The notes: a model not told the origin generated them from the letters alone. DNA of 64,000 nt from Leclercia sp. 29361 (GCF_011290365.1 NZ_CP049786.1:248001-312000), one strand, 5' to 3'. Positions 29,566 to 39,238 are shown, counted from the first letter of the stretch. Translations and numbers: made by a program.

Positions 29566-32391
29566 CTAGTTCAGAAGGGGTTTAAGGAAGCGGGCCGTAT
29601 GCGAGGCTTCGCACTCCGCAACGGTTTCCGGGGTACCGGAAACCAGGATTTCGCCACCGCCGCTGCCGCCTTCCGGACCGAGATCCACAATCCAGTCCGC
29701 GGTTTTAATCACGTCCAGGTTGTGCTCAATCACCACGATGGTGTTGCCCTGATCGCGCAGCTGATGCAGCACGTCGAGTAACTGCTGGATATCAGCAAAG
29801 TGCAGACCGGTGGTCGGCTCATCCAGAATGTACAGCGTCTGACCGGTGCCGCGTTTGGAGAGCTCACGCGCCAGCTTAACGCGCTGCGCCTCGCCGCCCG
29901 AGAGAGTGGTCGCCGACTGGCCCAGACGAATGTAGGTCAGACCAACATCCATCAGGGTCTGGAGCTTACGCGCCAGCGCCGGAACGGCATCAAAGAACTC
30001 ACGCGCTTCTTCGATGGTCATATCCAGCACTTCGTGGATGGTCTTGCCCTTGTACTTAATCTCCAGCGTTTCGCGGTTATAGCGCTTGCCTTTGCACTGG
30101 TCGCACGGCACATAAATATCCGGCAGGAAGTGCATTTCGACCTTGATCACCCCATCGCCCTGACAGGCTTCACAGCGCCCGCCGCGAACGTTAAAGCTGA
30201 AACGGCCCGGCGTATAGCCGCGTGAACGCGATTCCGGCACGCCGGCAAAGAGTTCACGTACTGGCGTAAACACGCCGGTATAGGTCGCTGGGTTGGAACG
30301 CGGCGTACGACCGATCGGGCTCTGGTCGATATCGATCACCTTGTCGAAGTGCTCCAGGCCGTGGATCTCGCGATACGGCGCCGGTTCAGCCAGGGTTGCC
30401 CCGTTCAGCTGGGTCTGAGCAATCGGGAACAGGGTATCGTTAATCAGCGTTGATTTACCGGAACCCGACACCCCGGTGATGCAGGTGAACAGGCCGACCG
30501 GCAGAGTCAGGGTCACGTCTTTCAGGTTGTTGCCGCGAGCACCGGTAAGCTTCAGCACCTTTTCCGGATTGGCGGGCACGCGCTGTTGCGGGACTTCAAT
30601 CTTGCGCTTACCGCTCATGTACTGGCCGGTCAGGGATTCCGGGACCGCCATAATGGCGTCCAGAGGCCCTTCTGCCACTACCTGGCCGCCGTGGACACCA
30701 GCCCCCGGGCCGATGTCGATCACGTGGTCAGCCGCGCGGATGGCGTCTTCGTCGTGCTCAACCACAATCACCGTGTTGCCGAGGTTACGCAGGTGGATCA
30801 GCGTCCCGAGCAGGCGTTCGTTGTCGCGCTGGTGCAGGCCGATAGACGGCTCATCCAGCACGTACATCACCCCCACGAGGCCCGCGCCGATCTGGCTCGC
30901 CAGACGGATACGCTGCGCTTCGCCGCCGGACAAGGTCTCTGCCGAGCGGGAAAGGGTAAGATAGTTCAGGCCGACGTTAACCAGGAACTTGAGGCGATCC
31001 CCGATCTCTTTCAGCACTTTCTCGGCGATTTGCGCCCGCTGTCCGGAGAGCTTCAGGTTATTGAAGAAGTCCATCGCGTGACCGATGCTCATGTCCGAGA
31101 TGGTCGGCAGCGGCGTGTTTTCAACATACACGTGGCGCGCTTCGCGACGCAGGCGGGTGCCGTCACAGGTGGCGCAGGAGCGGTTGCTGATGAACTTCGC
31201 CAGCTCTTCACGTACCGCGCTGGATTCCGTCTCTTTGTAACGGCGCTCCATGTTGTGCAGCACGCCTTCGAACGGATGACGGCGCACCGAGGTATCGCCG
31301 CGATCGTTCATGTATTTGAACTCAATGTTCTCTTTCGCAGAGCCGAACAGGATCACCTTGTGCACGGTCGGGCTCAGGCTGCCCCACGGCGCTTCGACAT
31401 CGAACTTATAGTGTTCAGCCAGCGACTTCAGCATCTGGAAATAGTAGAAGTTACGCTTATCCCAGCCGCGGATCGCGCCGCCAGCCAGGGACAGCTCCGG
31501 GTTCTGGATCACCCGGTCAGGATCGAAATACTGCTGCACGCCCAAACCGTCACAGGTCGGGCAGGCACCGGCCGGGTTGTTGAACGAGAACAGACGCGGT
31601 TCGAGCTCGCGCATGCTGTAACCGCAAATCGGGCAGGCGAAGTTGGCAGAGAAGAGCAGCTCGTCTGCTTTCGGGTCGTCCATGTCGGCAACCACCGCCG
31701 TACCGCCGGAGAGATCCAGCGCGGTTTCGAACGACTCAGCCAGGCGCTGGGTCAGATCGTCACGCACCTTAAAGCGGTCGATCACCACCTCGATGGTGTG
31801 TTTCTTCTGCAGCTCCAGCTTCGGCGGATCGGAGAGATCGCACACTTCCCCGTCGATACGGGCGCGGATATAACCCTGGCTGGCCAGGTTTTCCAGCGTT
31901 TTGGTGTGCTCGCCTTTACGCTCTTTGATGATTGGCGCCAGCAGCATCAGGCGTTTGCCTTCCGGCTGCGCCAGCACGTTATCCACCATCTGGCTGACGG
32001 TCTGAGCCGCCAGCGGGACATCATGGTCCGGGCAGCGCGGCTCACCCACGCGTGCATACAGCAGACGCAGGTAGTCATGGATTTCGGTGATGGTCCCGAC
32101 GGTGGAGCGCGGGTTATGGGAGGTCGACTTCTGCTCAATAGAGATAGCTGGCGACAACCCTTCGATATGGTCGACATCCGGCTTTTCCATCAGCGACAGG
32201 AACTGACGCGCATAAGCAGAAAGCGATTCAACGTAACGACGCTGACCTTCGGCATACAGGGTGTCGAAAGCCAGGGAGGATTTGCCTGAGCCTGAAAGCC
32301 CGGTCACGACGATCAGTTTGTCGCGAGGGATGACGAGGTTGATATTCTTGAGATTGTGGGTGCGGGCGCCCCGAACTTCTATCTTATCCAT
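29566..32391 (-). CDS. uvrA: Excinuclease ABC subunit A
   Basis: DNA-damage recognition ATPase of nucleotide-excision repair, 941 residues (E. coli 940). There are two ABC modules: Walker [16 protein letters not shown] near residue 31 and [15 protein letters not shown] near 640. Each has an LSGGEAQR signature. Zinc-binding Cys pairs are CPTCDGLG with CPICGY in the first half, and CEACQGDG with CDQCKGKRY in the second. The UvrB-binding region is complete. Divergent from ssb with a shared SOS box, so it should be induced by LexA cleavage. Confidence 0.98.
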   Translation of the reverse strand: MDKIEVRGARTHNLKNINLVIPRDKLIVVTGLSGSGKSSLAFDTLYAEGQRRYVESLSAYARQFLSLMEKPDVDHIEGLSPAISIEQKSTSHNPRSTVGTITEIHDYLRLLYARVGEPRCPDHDVPLAAQTVSQMVDNVLAQPEGKRLMLLAPIIKERKGEHTKTLENLASQGYIRARIDGEVCDLSDPPKLELQKKHTIEVVIDRFKVRDDLTQRLAESFETALDLSGGTAVVADMDDPKADELLFSANFACPICGYSMRELEPRLFSFNNPAGACPTCDGLGVQQYFDPDRVIQNPELSLAGGAIRGWDKRNFYYFQMLKSLAEHYKFDVEAPWGSLSPTVHKVILFGSAKENIEFKYMNDRGDTSVRRHPFEGVLHNMERRYKETESSAVREELAKFISNRSCATCDGTRLRREARHVYVENTPLPTISDMSIGHAMDFFNNLKLSGQRAQIAEKVLKEIGDRLKFLVNVGLNYLTLSRSAETLSGGEAQRIRLASQIGAGLVGVMYVLDEPSIGLHQRDNERLLGTLIHLRNLGNTVIVVEHDEDAIRAADHVIDIGPGAGVHGGQVVAEGPLDAIMAVPESLTGQYMSGKRKIEVPQQRVPANPEKVLKLTGARGNNLKDVTLTLPVGLFTCITGVSGSGKSTLINDTLFPIAQTQLNGATLAEPAPYREIHGLEHFDKVIDIDQSPIGRTPRSNPATYTGVFTPVRELFAGVPESRSRGYTPGRFSFNVRGGRCEACQGDGVIKVEMHFLPDIYVPCDQCKGKRYNRETLEIKYKGKTIHEVLDMTIEEAREFFDAVPALARKLQTLMDVGLTYIRLGQSATTLSGGEAQRVKLARELSKRGTGQTLYILDEPTTGLHFADIQQLLDVLHQLRDQGNTIVVIEHNLDVIKTADWIVDLGPEGGSGGGEILVSGTPETVAECEASHTARFLKPLLN

Positions 32392-32478
32392 TCACCTTTC
32401 CCGGTAGGTAGATACACGGAATGCCTGGTTTGTTTGAAGGACAACCGGCAGAAACGATTAATTATGACACAAATTGAA

Positions 32479-32494
32479 CTGGCTGGATATACAG
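32479..32494. promoter_or_regulatory. LexA operator between uvrA and ssb
   Basis: CTGGCTGGATATACAG fits CTG-N10-CAG. It lies 88 bases from the uvrA start and 147 from ssb, the same position as the E. coli uvrA/ssb SOS box. Confidence 0.92.
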
Positions 32495-32640
32495 TATTGG
32501 AATGCATCTTCTGATTACTTGTGCAACAATGTAACCTTCGTGAGAACTCTGGAAGATGCTTCGAAACTATCGAAAGACCACGTGGAAATGGTACACTCGC
32601 GCGCTTACACTATTCAGACAAGTTTTCAGGAGACACGATC

Positions 32641-33174
32641 ATGGCCAGCAGAGGCGTAAACAAGGTGATTCTCGTCGGTAATCTGGGCCAGGACCCGGAA
32701 GTACGCTATATGCCGAGTGGTGGTGCAGTGGCCAACATTACGCTGGCTACTTCCGAATCCTGGCGTGATAAAGCGACCGGTGAGATGAAAGAGCAGACCG
32801 AATGGCACCGCGTTGTGCTGTTTGGCAAACTGGCCGAAGTGGCCGGTGAATATCTGCGTAAAGGCTCCCAGGTCTATATCGAAGGCCAGCTGCGTACCCG
32901 CAAATGGACCGATCAGGCCGGCGCAGAAAAATACACCACCGAAGTGGTGGTAAACGTCGGCGGCACCATGCAGATGCTGGGTGGCCGTCAGGGCGGTGGC
33001 GCACCAGCAGGTGGCGGTCAGCAGCAGCAGCAGGGCGGTTGGGGTCAGCCTCAGCAGCCACAGGGCGGCAACCAGTTCAGCGGCGGCGCGCAGTCTCGTC
33101 CGCAGCAGCAGCCGTCTGCACCCGCGCAGTCCAACGAACCGCCAATGGATTTCGACGACGACATCCCATTCTGA
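32641..33174 (+). CDS. ssb: Single-stranded DNA-binding protein
   Basis: Tetrameric SSB of 177 residues (E. coli 178). The OB-fold occupies residues 1-112 ([20 protein letters not shown]). A glycine/glutamine/proline-rich linker with QQQQQ and [11 protein letters not shown] repeats follows. The acidic tip MDFDDDIPF recruits replication and repair partners. The ATG at 32641 follows CAGGAGACACG; longer in-frame extensions upstream are not family-like. It shares the SOS box with divergent uvrA. Confidence 0.98.
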   Translation: MASRGVNKVILVGNLGQDPEVRYMPSGGAVANITLATSESWRDKATGEMKEQTEWHRVVLFGKLAEVAGEYLRKGSQVYIEGQLRTRKWTDQAGAEKYTTEVVVNVGGTMQMLGGRQGGGAPAGGGQQQQQGGWGQPQQPQGGNQFSGGAQSRPQQQPSAPAQSNEPPMDFDDDIPF

Positions 33175-33201
33175 TAATCAGAACCTGCGTTTCGCAACCA
33201 C

Positions 33202-33230
33202 AAAAAACCCAGACTGGTCTGGGTTTTTTT
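33202..33230 (+). terminator. Rho-independent terminator after ssb
   Basis: CCCAGA / TCTGGG stem extended by A6/T7 tails around CTGG. The symmetric A and T runs let it serve both ssb and the converging yjcB. Confidence 0.92.
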
Positions 33231-33237
33231 ATATTCA

Positions 33238-33519
33238 CTAGGTGTACATCATTGGCCAGTCTGGTGGCGTATGGCTCATCGCCTCAACCATTACCGCTTT
33301 AACGTTGTTCCAGATAACGGCCACATCCAGCAGGGTGATGCCCAGCAGGCCGGTGGCGAACCAGCATGCCGCCGCCAGACCGAGACAGGTACTGATCACC
33401 GCCAGCGCCGTGTAATCTGATTTACGAAACTGAATGTTCAGCGTGCTGGCCAGAAACATCAGCACCGCGCTCAACAACTCCCAGCGTGCAAACACAACGC
33501 CAGTGGTAATAGCTGCCAT
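33238..33519 (-). CDS. yjcB: YjcB family membrane protein
   Basis: A 93-residue inner-membrane protein with three hydrophobic segments, the length of E. coli YjcB, with the same landmarks (LLSAVLMFLASTLNIQFRKSDY, LGLAAACWFATGLLGITLLD, HTPPDWPM). Function unknown. I selected the ATG at 33519 over 33573 because it reproduces the E. coli start MATLTTGVV as MAAITTGVV. A strong CRP-like site lies 126 bases upstream. Confidence 0.85.
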   Translation of the reverse strand: MAAITTGVVFARWELLSAVLMFLASTLNIQFRKSDYTALAVISTCLGLAAACWFATGLLGITLLDVAVIWNNVKAVMVEAMSHTPPDWPMMYT

Positions 33520-34067
33520 AAAAACGATCCTCAAAGATAACCGCCGCCGGGGATAGCGCGACGTTGCCCACACACTGTGGCAAACTGGCTATCGGCAGGC
33601 TCAGACTCACAACAATGAAACAATGTTTCTTGTTACATAAGATATGTGAACTATATCACGTTTGTTCTTTTATTCGCCACTGGGCAAATGCATAAAAATG
33701 GCCTTTCTTAACCCCATTATCACCAGGGTTATAGTGAGCAGAAATATATATTTAGGCTGCTAAGCGGACTATTTATGACAACTTTGCTGAGAATTCATCG
33801 GGATAAGAAAACATGTACAGGCCGGATGGCGATGTACAATATTTACAGCCTCCGGGCTATAGCTTATGCTTCTTGCGGTTGCTTACTCTGTTCGTAATAA
33901 ATAAATCAGGCTTGAACGTCTTTTGCTGTTTATTATTTTTTATCATTTTAATTTTACACACGCGTCCCGGTAAGGCAGTCAAATTAATGTATGCTGGCTG
34001 AATATCATTTTATTCCTGATTAATTCGTTGCGGTATTTCTGTCTCGTTAATGAGCTACGAATAAACA
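33520..34067. other. 548-base AT-rich gap between yjcB and the diguanylate cyclase
   Basis: Markedly AT-rich compared with its surroundings. It holds a good CRP site at 33645-33660, two TGTACA words in close direct repeat (33814-33836) and a possible 62-codon frame (33813-34001) that I do not accept as a gene. It must contain the promoters of both flanking genes, but no clear -10/-35 pair stands out. Confidence 0.6.
33645..33660. promoter_or_regulatory. CRP-like binding site
   Basis: TGTGAACTATATCACG matches the TGTGA-N6-TCACA consensus in nine of ten positions. At 126 bases from the yjcB start and 408 from the diguanylate cyclase start it more likely serves yjcB. Confidence 0.7.
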
Positions 34068-35462
34068 ATGAAGCAAGTAAATCGAGAAAATATTAATGAC
34101 AGTACCCGGGCCCTGCACGCATTAGCTAAATTAATGCCAAAATTATCATCCCATGCGACCTTAACGTCTCTGCTGGAGACGATTAATCATACCTTTGGCG
34201 CCCAGCTCAGCTGGATGATGATGCAGGATGATACGGGCCAGCCGCAGTTTGTCAGTGCCGGGGAATTAACCTGCCATCCGCTGGAAATTAATGGGTTTAT
34301 TGCCAGCCAGTTATTGCAACGTCATCCCCGTTCATGGCAGATAATCGGCTGGAAAGAGAATACAGGCACGCTGATATTTCCTCCCGGGCATCCGGGACAT
34401 CACCAGTTACAGTGCGGCGTGCTGTGTAAAATGGCCCCGCATCAGCACGGCTACTTCTTCCTCGGGTTTACGCAACCGCAAAGCACCCTCACCGTGCTGA
34501 AAGAGGTGGTGATTATCCTTGTTGAAAAGCTGAAGGATTTTGTCACCGGGCTGGTGGCCCGTGAACGTACGGCAAAAGAGATGCAGCGGATGATCGCCCA
34601 GTACAAAACGCTGTTTGAACGGGCACCGGTGCTGATGAACTCTTTCGACCGGAGTAGCCGCTGCGTATTGTGGAATGCTGAATGCGAAAAGGTGTTTGGC
34701 TGGACGATGGCGGAGATCAACGCTCATGCCGATCCGCTGGCGCTGTTTTATTCTGACCCGGAGGTGCGTCGCCGGGTCCACGAGTCGGTTAACACCTCCC
34801 CGCTGAACGACATGTACGAATGGCACCCGGTGCGCCGGGACGGGATGCAGTTGACCATCCTGTGGTCGAACATCTCCCTGCCGGACGGCTCGATCCTCAA
34901 TATCGGGCTCGATATTACCGCCCGCAAAAAAGTGGAGCGGCAGCTGGAGATGAAGGCCACGACCGACGATCTGACGCGCTGCTTAAATCGTTTTGCCATC
35001 CTGCAGCAGATTGCCGCTGCCCTGGAGATCAGCCAGCGGCAGGAGGCCGACAGCCACTTCTCGGTCCTGATGTTTGACCTGGATTTCTTTAAACAGATTA
35101 ATGACCAGTGGGGTCATCTGGTGGGAGATGCCGCCCTGGTGCACTTCTGCGACTGCCTGCGGGGGCTGATCCCGCCCGGCTCGGCGCTGGGTCGGGTAGG
35201 CGGAGAGGAGTTTTTACTGCTGCTGCCGAAGACCCGCAGCGACGCGGCGGTGCGGCTCTCTACCCGGCTGCGCCGGGCGCTGTCCATCACGCCCCTTAAC
35301 GTCGGCAGCCGGAGGCTGACTCTCTCCTTTAGCGCGGGAGTGGTGGAGGTGAGCGACAAACAGCATGATACCTCCTCGCTACTCATTAGCGCAGATAAGG
35401 CACTTTATGATGCCAAGCGTGCGGGAAGAGGAAAAACAATCGTCGCGGTTGATTATTTATAA
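34068..35462 (+). CDS. PAS-GGDEF diguanylate cyclase
   Basis: Cytoplasmic sensor enzyme of 464 residues predicted to make cyclic di-GMP. The N-terminal region (about 1-165) is a GAF-like or unassigned sensor without a signal peptide or membrane helix. A PAS domain follows (about 178-292: QYKTLFERAPVLMNSFD to NIGLDITARKK), then the GGDEF domain (about 300-464). The active-site motif is GGEEF at 378-382, a functional variant, and the metal/substrate segment FDLDFFKQINDQWGHLVGD is intact. No RxxD inhibitory site precedes GGEEF, so product feedback is probably absent. It sits directly upstream of the phosphodiesterase gene pdeC; E. coli K-12 has no such gene at this position. Confidence 0.88.
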   Translation: MKQVNRENINDSTRALHALAKLMPKLSSHATLTSLLETINHTFGAQLSWMMMQDDTGQPQFVSAGELTCHPLEINGFIASQLLQRHPRSWQIIGWKENTGTLIFPPGHPGHHQLQCGVLCKMAPHQHGYFFLGFTQPQSTLTVLKEVVIILVEKLKDFVTGLVARERTAKEMQRMIAQYKTLFERAPVLMNSFDRSSRCVLWNAECEKVFGWTMAEINAHADPLALFYSDPEVRRRVHESVNTSPLNDMYEWHPVRRDGMQLTILWSNISLPDGSILNIGLDITARKKVERQLEMKATTDDLTRCLNRFAILQQIAAALEISQRQEADSHFSVLMFDLDFFKQINDQWGHLVGDAALVHFCDCLRGLIPPGSALGRVGGEEFLLLLPKTRSDAAVRLSTRLRRALSITPLNVGSRRLTLSFSAGVVEVSDKQHDTSSLLISADKALYDAKRAGRGKTIVAVDYL

Positions 35463-35800
35463 ATCACTTTAATCATTATCATGGGATAAATAGCACAAAA
35501 TCTCATGATGAAGTTGCGCTTTTTTCACGCTGTCGGTAGTTTGACTTAATCGACGACATTCTGTTGAGTTATCCGGGAGCCTGGCTTTCAGAACCGGTAA
35601 TTATTTTCCTTAATAAACAGGAAACGAATACTTTCAGTTTGGCTTACGGACAAATATTATCGGCATAACCAACTATTAGGTTATTGGTGTTAAAAGTCAG
35701 TTGCTAACTTCGCATGATTCATGCAACGTAATCACCTGTTTAGCAAAGCATCCGGCCTTCAAGATTACAGGCACATAAAAAGCAGGGATATAGGGCGGAA
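35463..35800. other. 338-base AT-rich gap before pdeC
   Basis: Contains an imperfect hairpin (ATCATGGGAT at 35478-35487 against ATCTCATGAT at 35500-35509) just after the cyclase stop, and a small inverted repeat ATAACC/GGTTAT (about 35668-35687). No operator I recognise and no credible small gene. Confidence 0.5.
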
Positions 35801-37387
35801 ATGAATCGTAGCGCACGGGACAAGGTGCTGAGGATAGTCGGGGTTATCATGGTAGTTTTGCTACCTGTGATGCTTGCGCTATGGTTTGCCCAGCAACGCG
35901 CGGTTAACGAAACAAGCAGCCAGCTTCGATCCTTTGCGGAACTCGCTTTAGATAAAACTGAACTGGTCATTCAGCAGGTTGAACTGGCTCGCCATTCTGC
36001 AGAACAGTATTCGGGCGATATTTGCACGCCAGCACACCGGCAATATATGTTAAATATCGTCCGCGGTCGGCTCTACATTGCCGATCTATTGTATGCGGAT
36101 GGCCGTCAATTTCTTTGCTCAACGACGACCACCCCCGCGGATCCCTATACGATTTCCGCCGCTAATTACCAACGCCAGCCAGACGTCTCTATCTATTATT
36201 ACCGCGACACGCCCTTTTATGAGGGATATAAAATGATCTATATGCAGTTAGGTCATTATGTGGTGGTCGTTAACCCTCTGACCTATAGCGAAGTAATGTC
36301 TTCGGATCGCTCTCTGGCGTGGGGCGTATTTGATACGGTGACCAATGCCTTCTTTTCCGTTAGTGAACAGGCTAACCAAAAACAATTAAAAGCGCTGATT
36401 GGCGAGAACAATCTCGCATTTCAGAATGAAGGCCGTTTTTATACTATTGTTCGTTCAGACAAGCGCCCGATTGCCGCCATTGTCTCCACCACTAACCAGC
36501 GTTTTTATGAAGTGCTTTATCATCAGGCGACATTAACCCTGCCGCTGGGAATGATCAGCAGTATTATTATTTTACTGATGTGGTCGAGAACGCGACGCGA
36601 ATTTAACTCTCCGGGTCGCTTATTGCATCGGGCATTAAATAAAAGACAGCTTTGCCTGCACTACCAGCCGATTATCGATATTAAAAGCAATGTTTGTGTC
36701 GGGGCGGAGGCGCTATTGCGATGGCCAGGTTTTAACGGCCCGGTGATGAGCCCGGTAGAATTTATCCCGCTGGCAGAAGAGGAGGGCATGAGCGAGCGCA
36801 TCACTGACTACGTGGTGGAAGAAGTCTTCAGCGATCTGGGCCCTTTCCTGGCCTGCAACCCGCATATCTATATCTCCATTAACCTGTCGGCCACGGACTT
36901 CCACTCTTCACGCCTGATTGCGATGATCAGTGACAAAGCCCGCCACTACAACGTTCGGGCCCAGCAAATCAAAATCGAAGTGACCGAGCGCGGGTTTATC
37001 GACGTGCCGAAAACGACGCCGGTGATCCAGGCGTTTCGTCAGGCGGGATATGAAGTGGCGATCGATGATTTCGGTACCGGTTATTCCAACCTGCACAACC
37101 TCTACTCGCTGAACGTCGATATCCTGAAAATCGATAAATCCTTTATCGACACGCTGACCACCAACAGCACCAGCCACCTGATCGTCGAGCACATTATTGA
37201 AATGGCCCAAAGCCTGCGCTTAAAAACCATCGCCGAAGGGGTGGAAACACCGGAACAGGTCACCTGGTTAAACAAGCGCGGCGTGCAGTATTGTCAGGGC
37301 TGGCACTTCGCGAAGGCCATGTCGCCGCAGGATTTCATGACCTGGCAGCAACAGCCTGTCACGCCATCACTCGCCCACAGCCACTAA
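35801..37387 (+). CDS. pdeC: Cyclic-di-GMP phosphodiesterase PdeC (CSS-EAL)
   Basis: Inner-membrane phosphodiesterase of 528 residues. It has TM1 (about 12-30), a periplasmic CSS-type redox-sensing domain (about 31-238), TM2 (about 240-260) and an EAL domain (about 268-515). Catalytic motifs EALLRW, ISINLSATDFH, EVTERGF, DDFGTGYSN and EGVETPEQ are intact. The two periplasmic cysteines expected to form the regulatory disulfide are there (DICTPAH and FLCST). The usual C-S-S triplet reads C-S-T here. In E. coli, disulfide formation keeps PdeC inactive. Its stop overlaps the converging soxS stop by four bases. Confidence 0.94.
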   Translation: MNRSARDKVLRIVGVIMVVLLPVMLALWFAQQRAVNETSSQLRSFAELALDKTELVIQQVELARHSAEQYSGDICTPAHRQYMLNIVRGRLYIADLLYADGRQFLCSTTTTPADPYTISAANYQRQPDVSIYYYRDTPFYEGYKMIYMQLGHYVVVVNPLTYSEVMSSDRSLAWGVFDTVTNAFFSVSEQANQKQLKALIGENNLAFQNEGRFYTIVRSDKRPIAAIVSTTNQRFYEVLYHQATLTLPLGMISSIIILLMWSRTRREFNSPGRLLHRALNKRQLCLHYQPIIDIKSNVCVGAEALLRWPGFNGPVMSPVEFIPLAEEEGMSERITDYVVEEVFSDLGPFLACNPHIYISINLSATDFHSSRLIAMISDKARHYNVRAQQIKIEVTERGFIDVPKTTPVIQAFRQAGYEVAIDDFGTGYSNLHNLYSLNVDILKIDKSFIDTLTTNSTSHLIVEHIIEMAQSLRLKTIAEGVETPEQVTWLNKRGVQYCQGWHFAKAMSPQDFMTWQQQPVTPSLAHSH

Positions 37388-37710
37388 TTCAGCTGATGAC
37401 GATAGTCGCTGGGGGTGCGATCAAACTCGCGGCGGAATACGCGGGAAAACGTCTGCTGGGAGACATAGCCCAGGTCCATGGCGATATCAAAAATAGGGCG
37501 CTGGGTGGTGCGTAACGCCTGAGCCGCCAACAATAATCTGCGTTGACGAATGTACTCGCCCAGCGTCTGATGCATAACGGCGCGGAACATTCTCTGCAAG
37601 TACCACTTTGAGTAACCCGACTTTTTTGCCACCACATCGATACTCAAGGGTTGATCGATATGGTCATCCATCCATTCAATAAGTGTCTGAATAATCTGTT
37701 GATGCGACAT
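37384..37710 (-). CDS. soxS: Superoxide response transcriptional activator SoxS
   Basis: AraC-family activator of 108 residues (E. coli 107), consisting only of the two-helix-turn-helix DNA-binding domain. Recognition regions are SIDVVAKKSGYSKWYLQRMF and IFDIAMDLGYVSQQTFSRVF, identical in key positions to E. coli SoxS. It activates oxidative-stress and efflux genes and is controlled by its synthesis rate through SoxR. Divergent from soxR across 98 bases. Its 3' end overlaps pdeC by four bases. Confidence 0.97.
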   Translation of the reverse strand: MSHQQIIQTLIEWMDDHIDQPLSIDVVAKKSGYSKWYLQRMFRAVMHQTLGEYIRQRRLLLAAQALRTTQRPIFDIAMDLGYVSQQTFSRVFRREFDRTPSDYRHQLN

Positions 37711-37778
37711 AGAGCAGCCTCTTTCTGGTTACACCTGTATCGGTTAATTCGTCGTTTTGTCTGCGGGCGAGTATAATT

Positions 37779-37796
37779 CCTCAAGTTAACTTGAGG
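37779..37796. promoter_or_regulatory. SoxR operator in the soxS promoter
   Basis: Perfect 18-base palindrome CCTCAAGTTAACTTGAGG. On the minus strand it is followed by AATTATACTCGCC, where TATACT is the soxS -10 box, the overlong-spacer architecture that MerR-type activators need. Confidence 0.95.
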
Positions 37797-37808
37797 TAAA
37801 GAGGTTTT

Positions 37809-38267
37809 ATGGAAAAGAAATTACCGCGGATTAAACCGCTGCTGACGCCGGGCGAGGTGGCAAGGCGCAGCGGTGTGGCGGTGTCAGCACTGCATTTCTA
37901 TGAAAGCAAAGGGTTAATTAAGAGCATCCGCAACACCGGCAACCAGCGGCGATATACCCGCGACGTGCTGCGCTATGTGGCGATCATTAAGATTGCTCAA
38001 CGCATCGGCATCCCGCTGGCCACCATCGGCGAAGCCTTAGGTATCCTGCCGGAGGGGCATACCCTGAGCACGAAGGAGTGGAAGGCACTCTCTTCCCAGT
38101 GGCGCGACGAGCTGGATCGGCGCATTCACACCCTGGAGGCGCTACGGGACGAGCTTGACGGCTGCATTGGCTGCGGATGCCTGTCGCGCAGCGACTGCCC
38201 GCTGCGTAACCCTGGCGATAAGCTGGGCGAGCAGGGCACCGGCGCGCGGCTGCTGGAAGAGGATTAG
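37809..38267 (+). CDS. soxR: Redox-sensing transcriptional regulator SoxR
   Basis: MerR-family [2Fe-2S] sensor of 152 residues. It has the N-terminal winged HTH ([21 protein letters not shown]), a dimerisation helix, and the iron-sulfur cysteines C119, C122, C124 and C130 in [12 protein letters not shown]. Oxidation by redox-cycling compounds activates transcription of soxS. It ends GARLLEED, two residues shorter than E. coli. The terminator just beyond the stop is shared with the oppositely encoded SraL RNA. Confidence 0.97.
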   Translation: MEKKLPRIKPLLTPGEVARRSGVAVSALHFYESKGLIKSIRNTGNQRRYTRDVLRYVAIIKIAQRIGIPLATIGEALGILPEGHTLSTKEWKALSSQWRDELDRRIHTLEALRDELDGCIGCGCLSRSDCPLRNPGDKLGEQGTGARLLEED

Positions 38268-38277
38268 CCCGACGCAT

Positions 38278-38422
38278 AAAAAAACTAAAGCGCCACAACT
38301 GAGCGCTTTAGTTTATTCCCGGTCTTTGTCTTTCTCTCTATCCCGCTGGTTTACAGGAGGGTTTCCCCCGACATCAACACCCCTCAGTCGAGCATGCTTT
38401 GGAGGTTCCGGTTTGTGCTGAC
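38278..38422 (-). ncRNA. sraL: Small regulatory RNA SraL (RyjA)
   Basis: The minus strand opposite the soxR 3' side carries the SraL sequence I know from E. coli and Salmonella (for example gtcagcacaaaccggaacc and accgggaataaactaaagcg). It ends in a terminator, ACTAAAGCGC / GCGCTTTAGT (38293-38284 with 38312-38303), followed by seven T. A TAGACT -10 box (38434-38429) implies a start near 38422 and a length of about 145 bases, close to the reported 140. SraL is sigma-S dependent and represses the trigger-factor gene tig in Salmonella. The exact 5' end is estimated. Confidence 0.85.
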
Positions 38423-38543
38423 AATTTAAGTCTAGGCCGGGAGCCCGGGTTTGCCAGCGCCACAGCGCAAAATCTCGGCAAAATTTTTTCGCCAGGTTGT
38501 GCAATTTTCTATAGTTAGTGGACAAGCCCAACTGGAGATAACC

Positions 38544-39215
38544 ATGATTAAGGTCCACCACCTCAACCAGTCCCGATCCCAGCGCGTGCTCTGGGCGCTG
38601 GAAGAGCTCGCTCTGCCTTATCAGATTGAACGTTATCAGCGGGATAAAACCATGATGGCCCCCGCCGCGTTGCGCAAAGTCCACCCGCTGGGTAAATCCC
38701 CGGTGCTGGAGGATAACGGCCTGATCCTGGCCGAATCGGGCGCGATCCTCGAATATCTGCAGGAGACCTACGATCCCGGGTCGCAGCTTAAGCCGCAGGA
38801 TCGCGAGATGAAACTGCACTACCGTTTCTGGCTCCATTACGCGGAAGGCTCCCTGATGCCGCTCCTGTTAATGAAGCTGGTTTTCTCCAGCCTCGGTAAA
38901 CCACCGATCCCGTTTGGCCTGCGCTCGCTGGGCAAAGTGCTGGGGCAGGGGGTGCAGAAGGCGTACCTCAACCGCCAGCTGGAAACCCACGCCCGTTTTC
39001 TGGAGTCCTGGCTAAAGGATCATCGCTGGTTTGCCGGGGAAAATCTCAGCATGGCGGATGTGCAGATGAGTTTTCCGGTGTTTGCCCTGCTGGAGCGTGG
39101 CGGCATCGACGATCTCCCTCACCTGCAGACGTGGAAGAAAAACGTCGAAATGCGTCCGGCCTGGCAGCGGGCGATCCAGCAGGGCGGTCCGTTTGAAATC
39201 CCTGGCGCGTCCTGA
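38544..39215 (+). CDS. Glutathione S-transferase family protein
   Basis: A 223-residue cytoplasmic protein. The N-terminal thioredoxin-like domain (residues 1-80) contains LNQSRSQRVLWALEEL, with the likely catalytic serine, and the glutathione gamma-glutamyl site LAESGAILEYL with the family cis-proline region GKSPVL. The all-helical C-terminal domain has the capping motif NLSMADVQMSFPVF. Substrate unknown. The ATG at 38544 follows CTGGAGATAACC; the start at 38451 would overlap the SraL promoter region and add unrelated residues. It stands alone between SraL and ghxP. Confidence 0.88.
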   Translation: MIKVHHLNQSRSQRVLWALEELALPYQIERYQRDKTMMAPAALRKVHPLGKSPVLEDNGLILAESGAILEYLQETYDPGSQLKPQDREMKLHYRFWLHYAEGSLMPLLLMKLVFSSLGKPPIPFGLRSLGKVLGQGVQKAYLNRQLETHARFLESWLKDHRWFAGENLSMADVQMSFPVFALLERGGIDDLPHLQTWKKNVEMRPAWQRAIQQGGPFEIPGAS

Positions 39216-39238
39216 AAATGTTATCAAATTGCGCATTC

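Noticed and set aside
30586-32289. 567-codon open frame antisense to uvrA
   Set aside because: It mirrors the codon pattern of uvrA, has no ribosome-binding site or family resemblance, and uvrA itself is unmistakable.
33813-34001. 62-codon frame upstream of the diguanylate cyclase with a hydrophobic stretch
   Set aside because: Weak ribosome-binding site, lies in an AT-rich promoter region where hydrophobic translations arise by chance, and no relative recognised.
34407-34826. 139-codon frame antisense to the diguanylate cyclase
   Set aside because: No initiation signal or domain; the plus-strand GGDEF gene explains the region.
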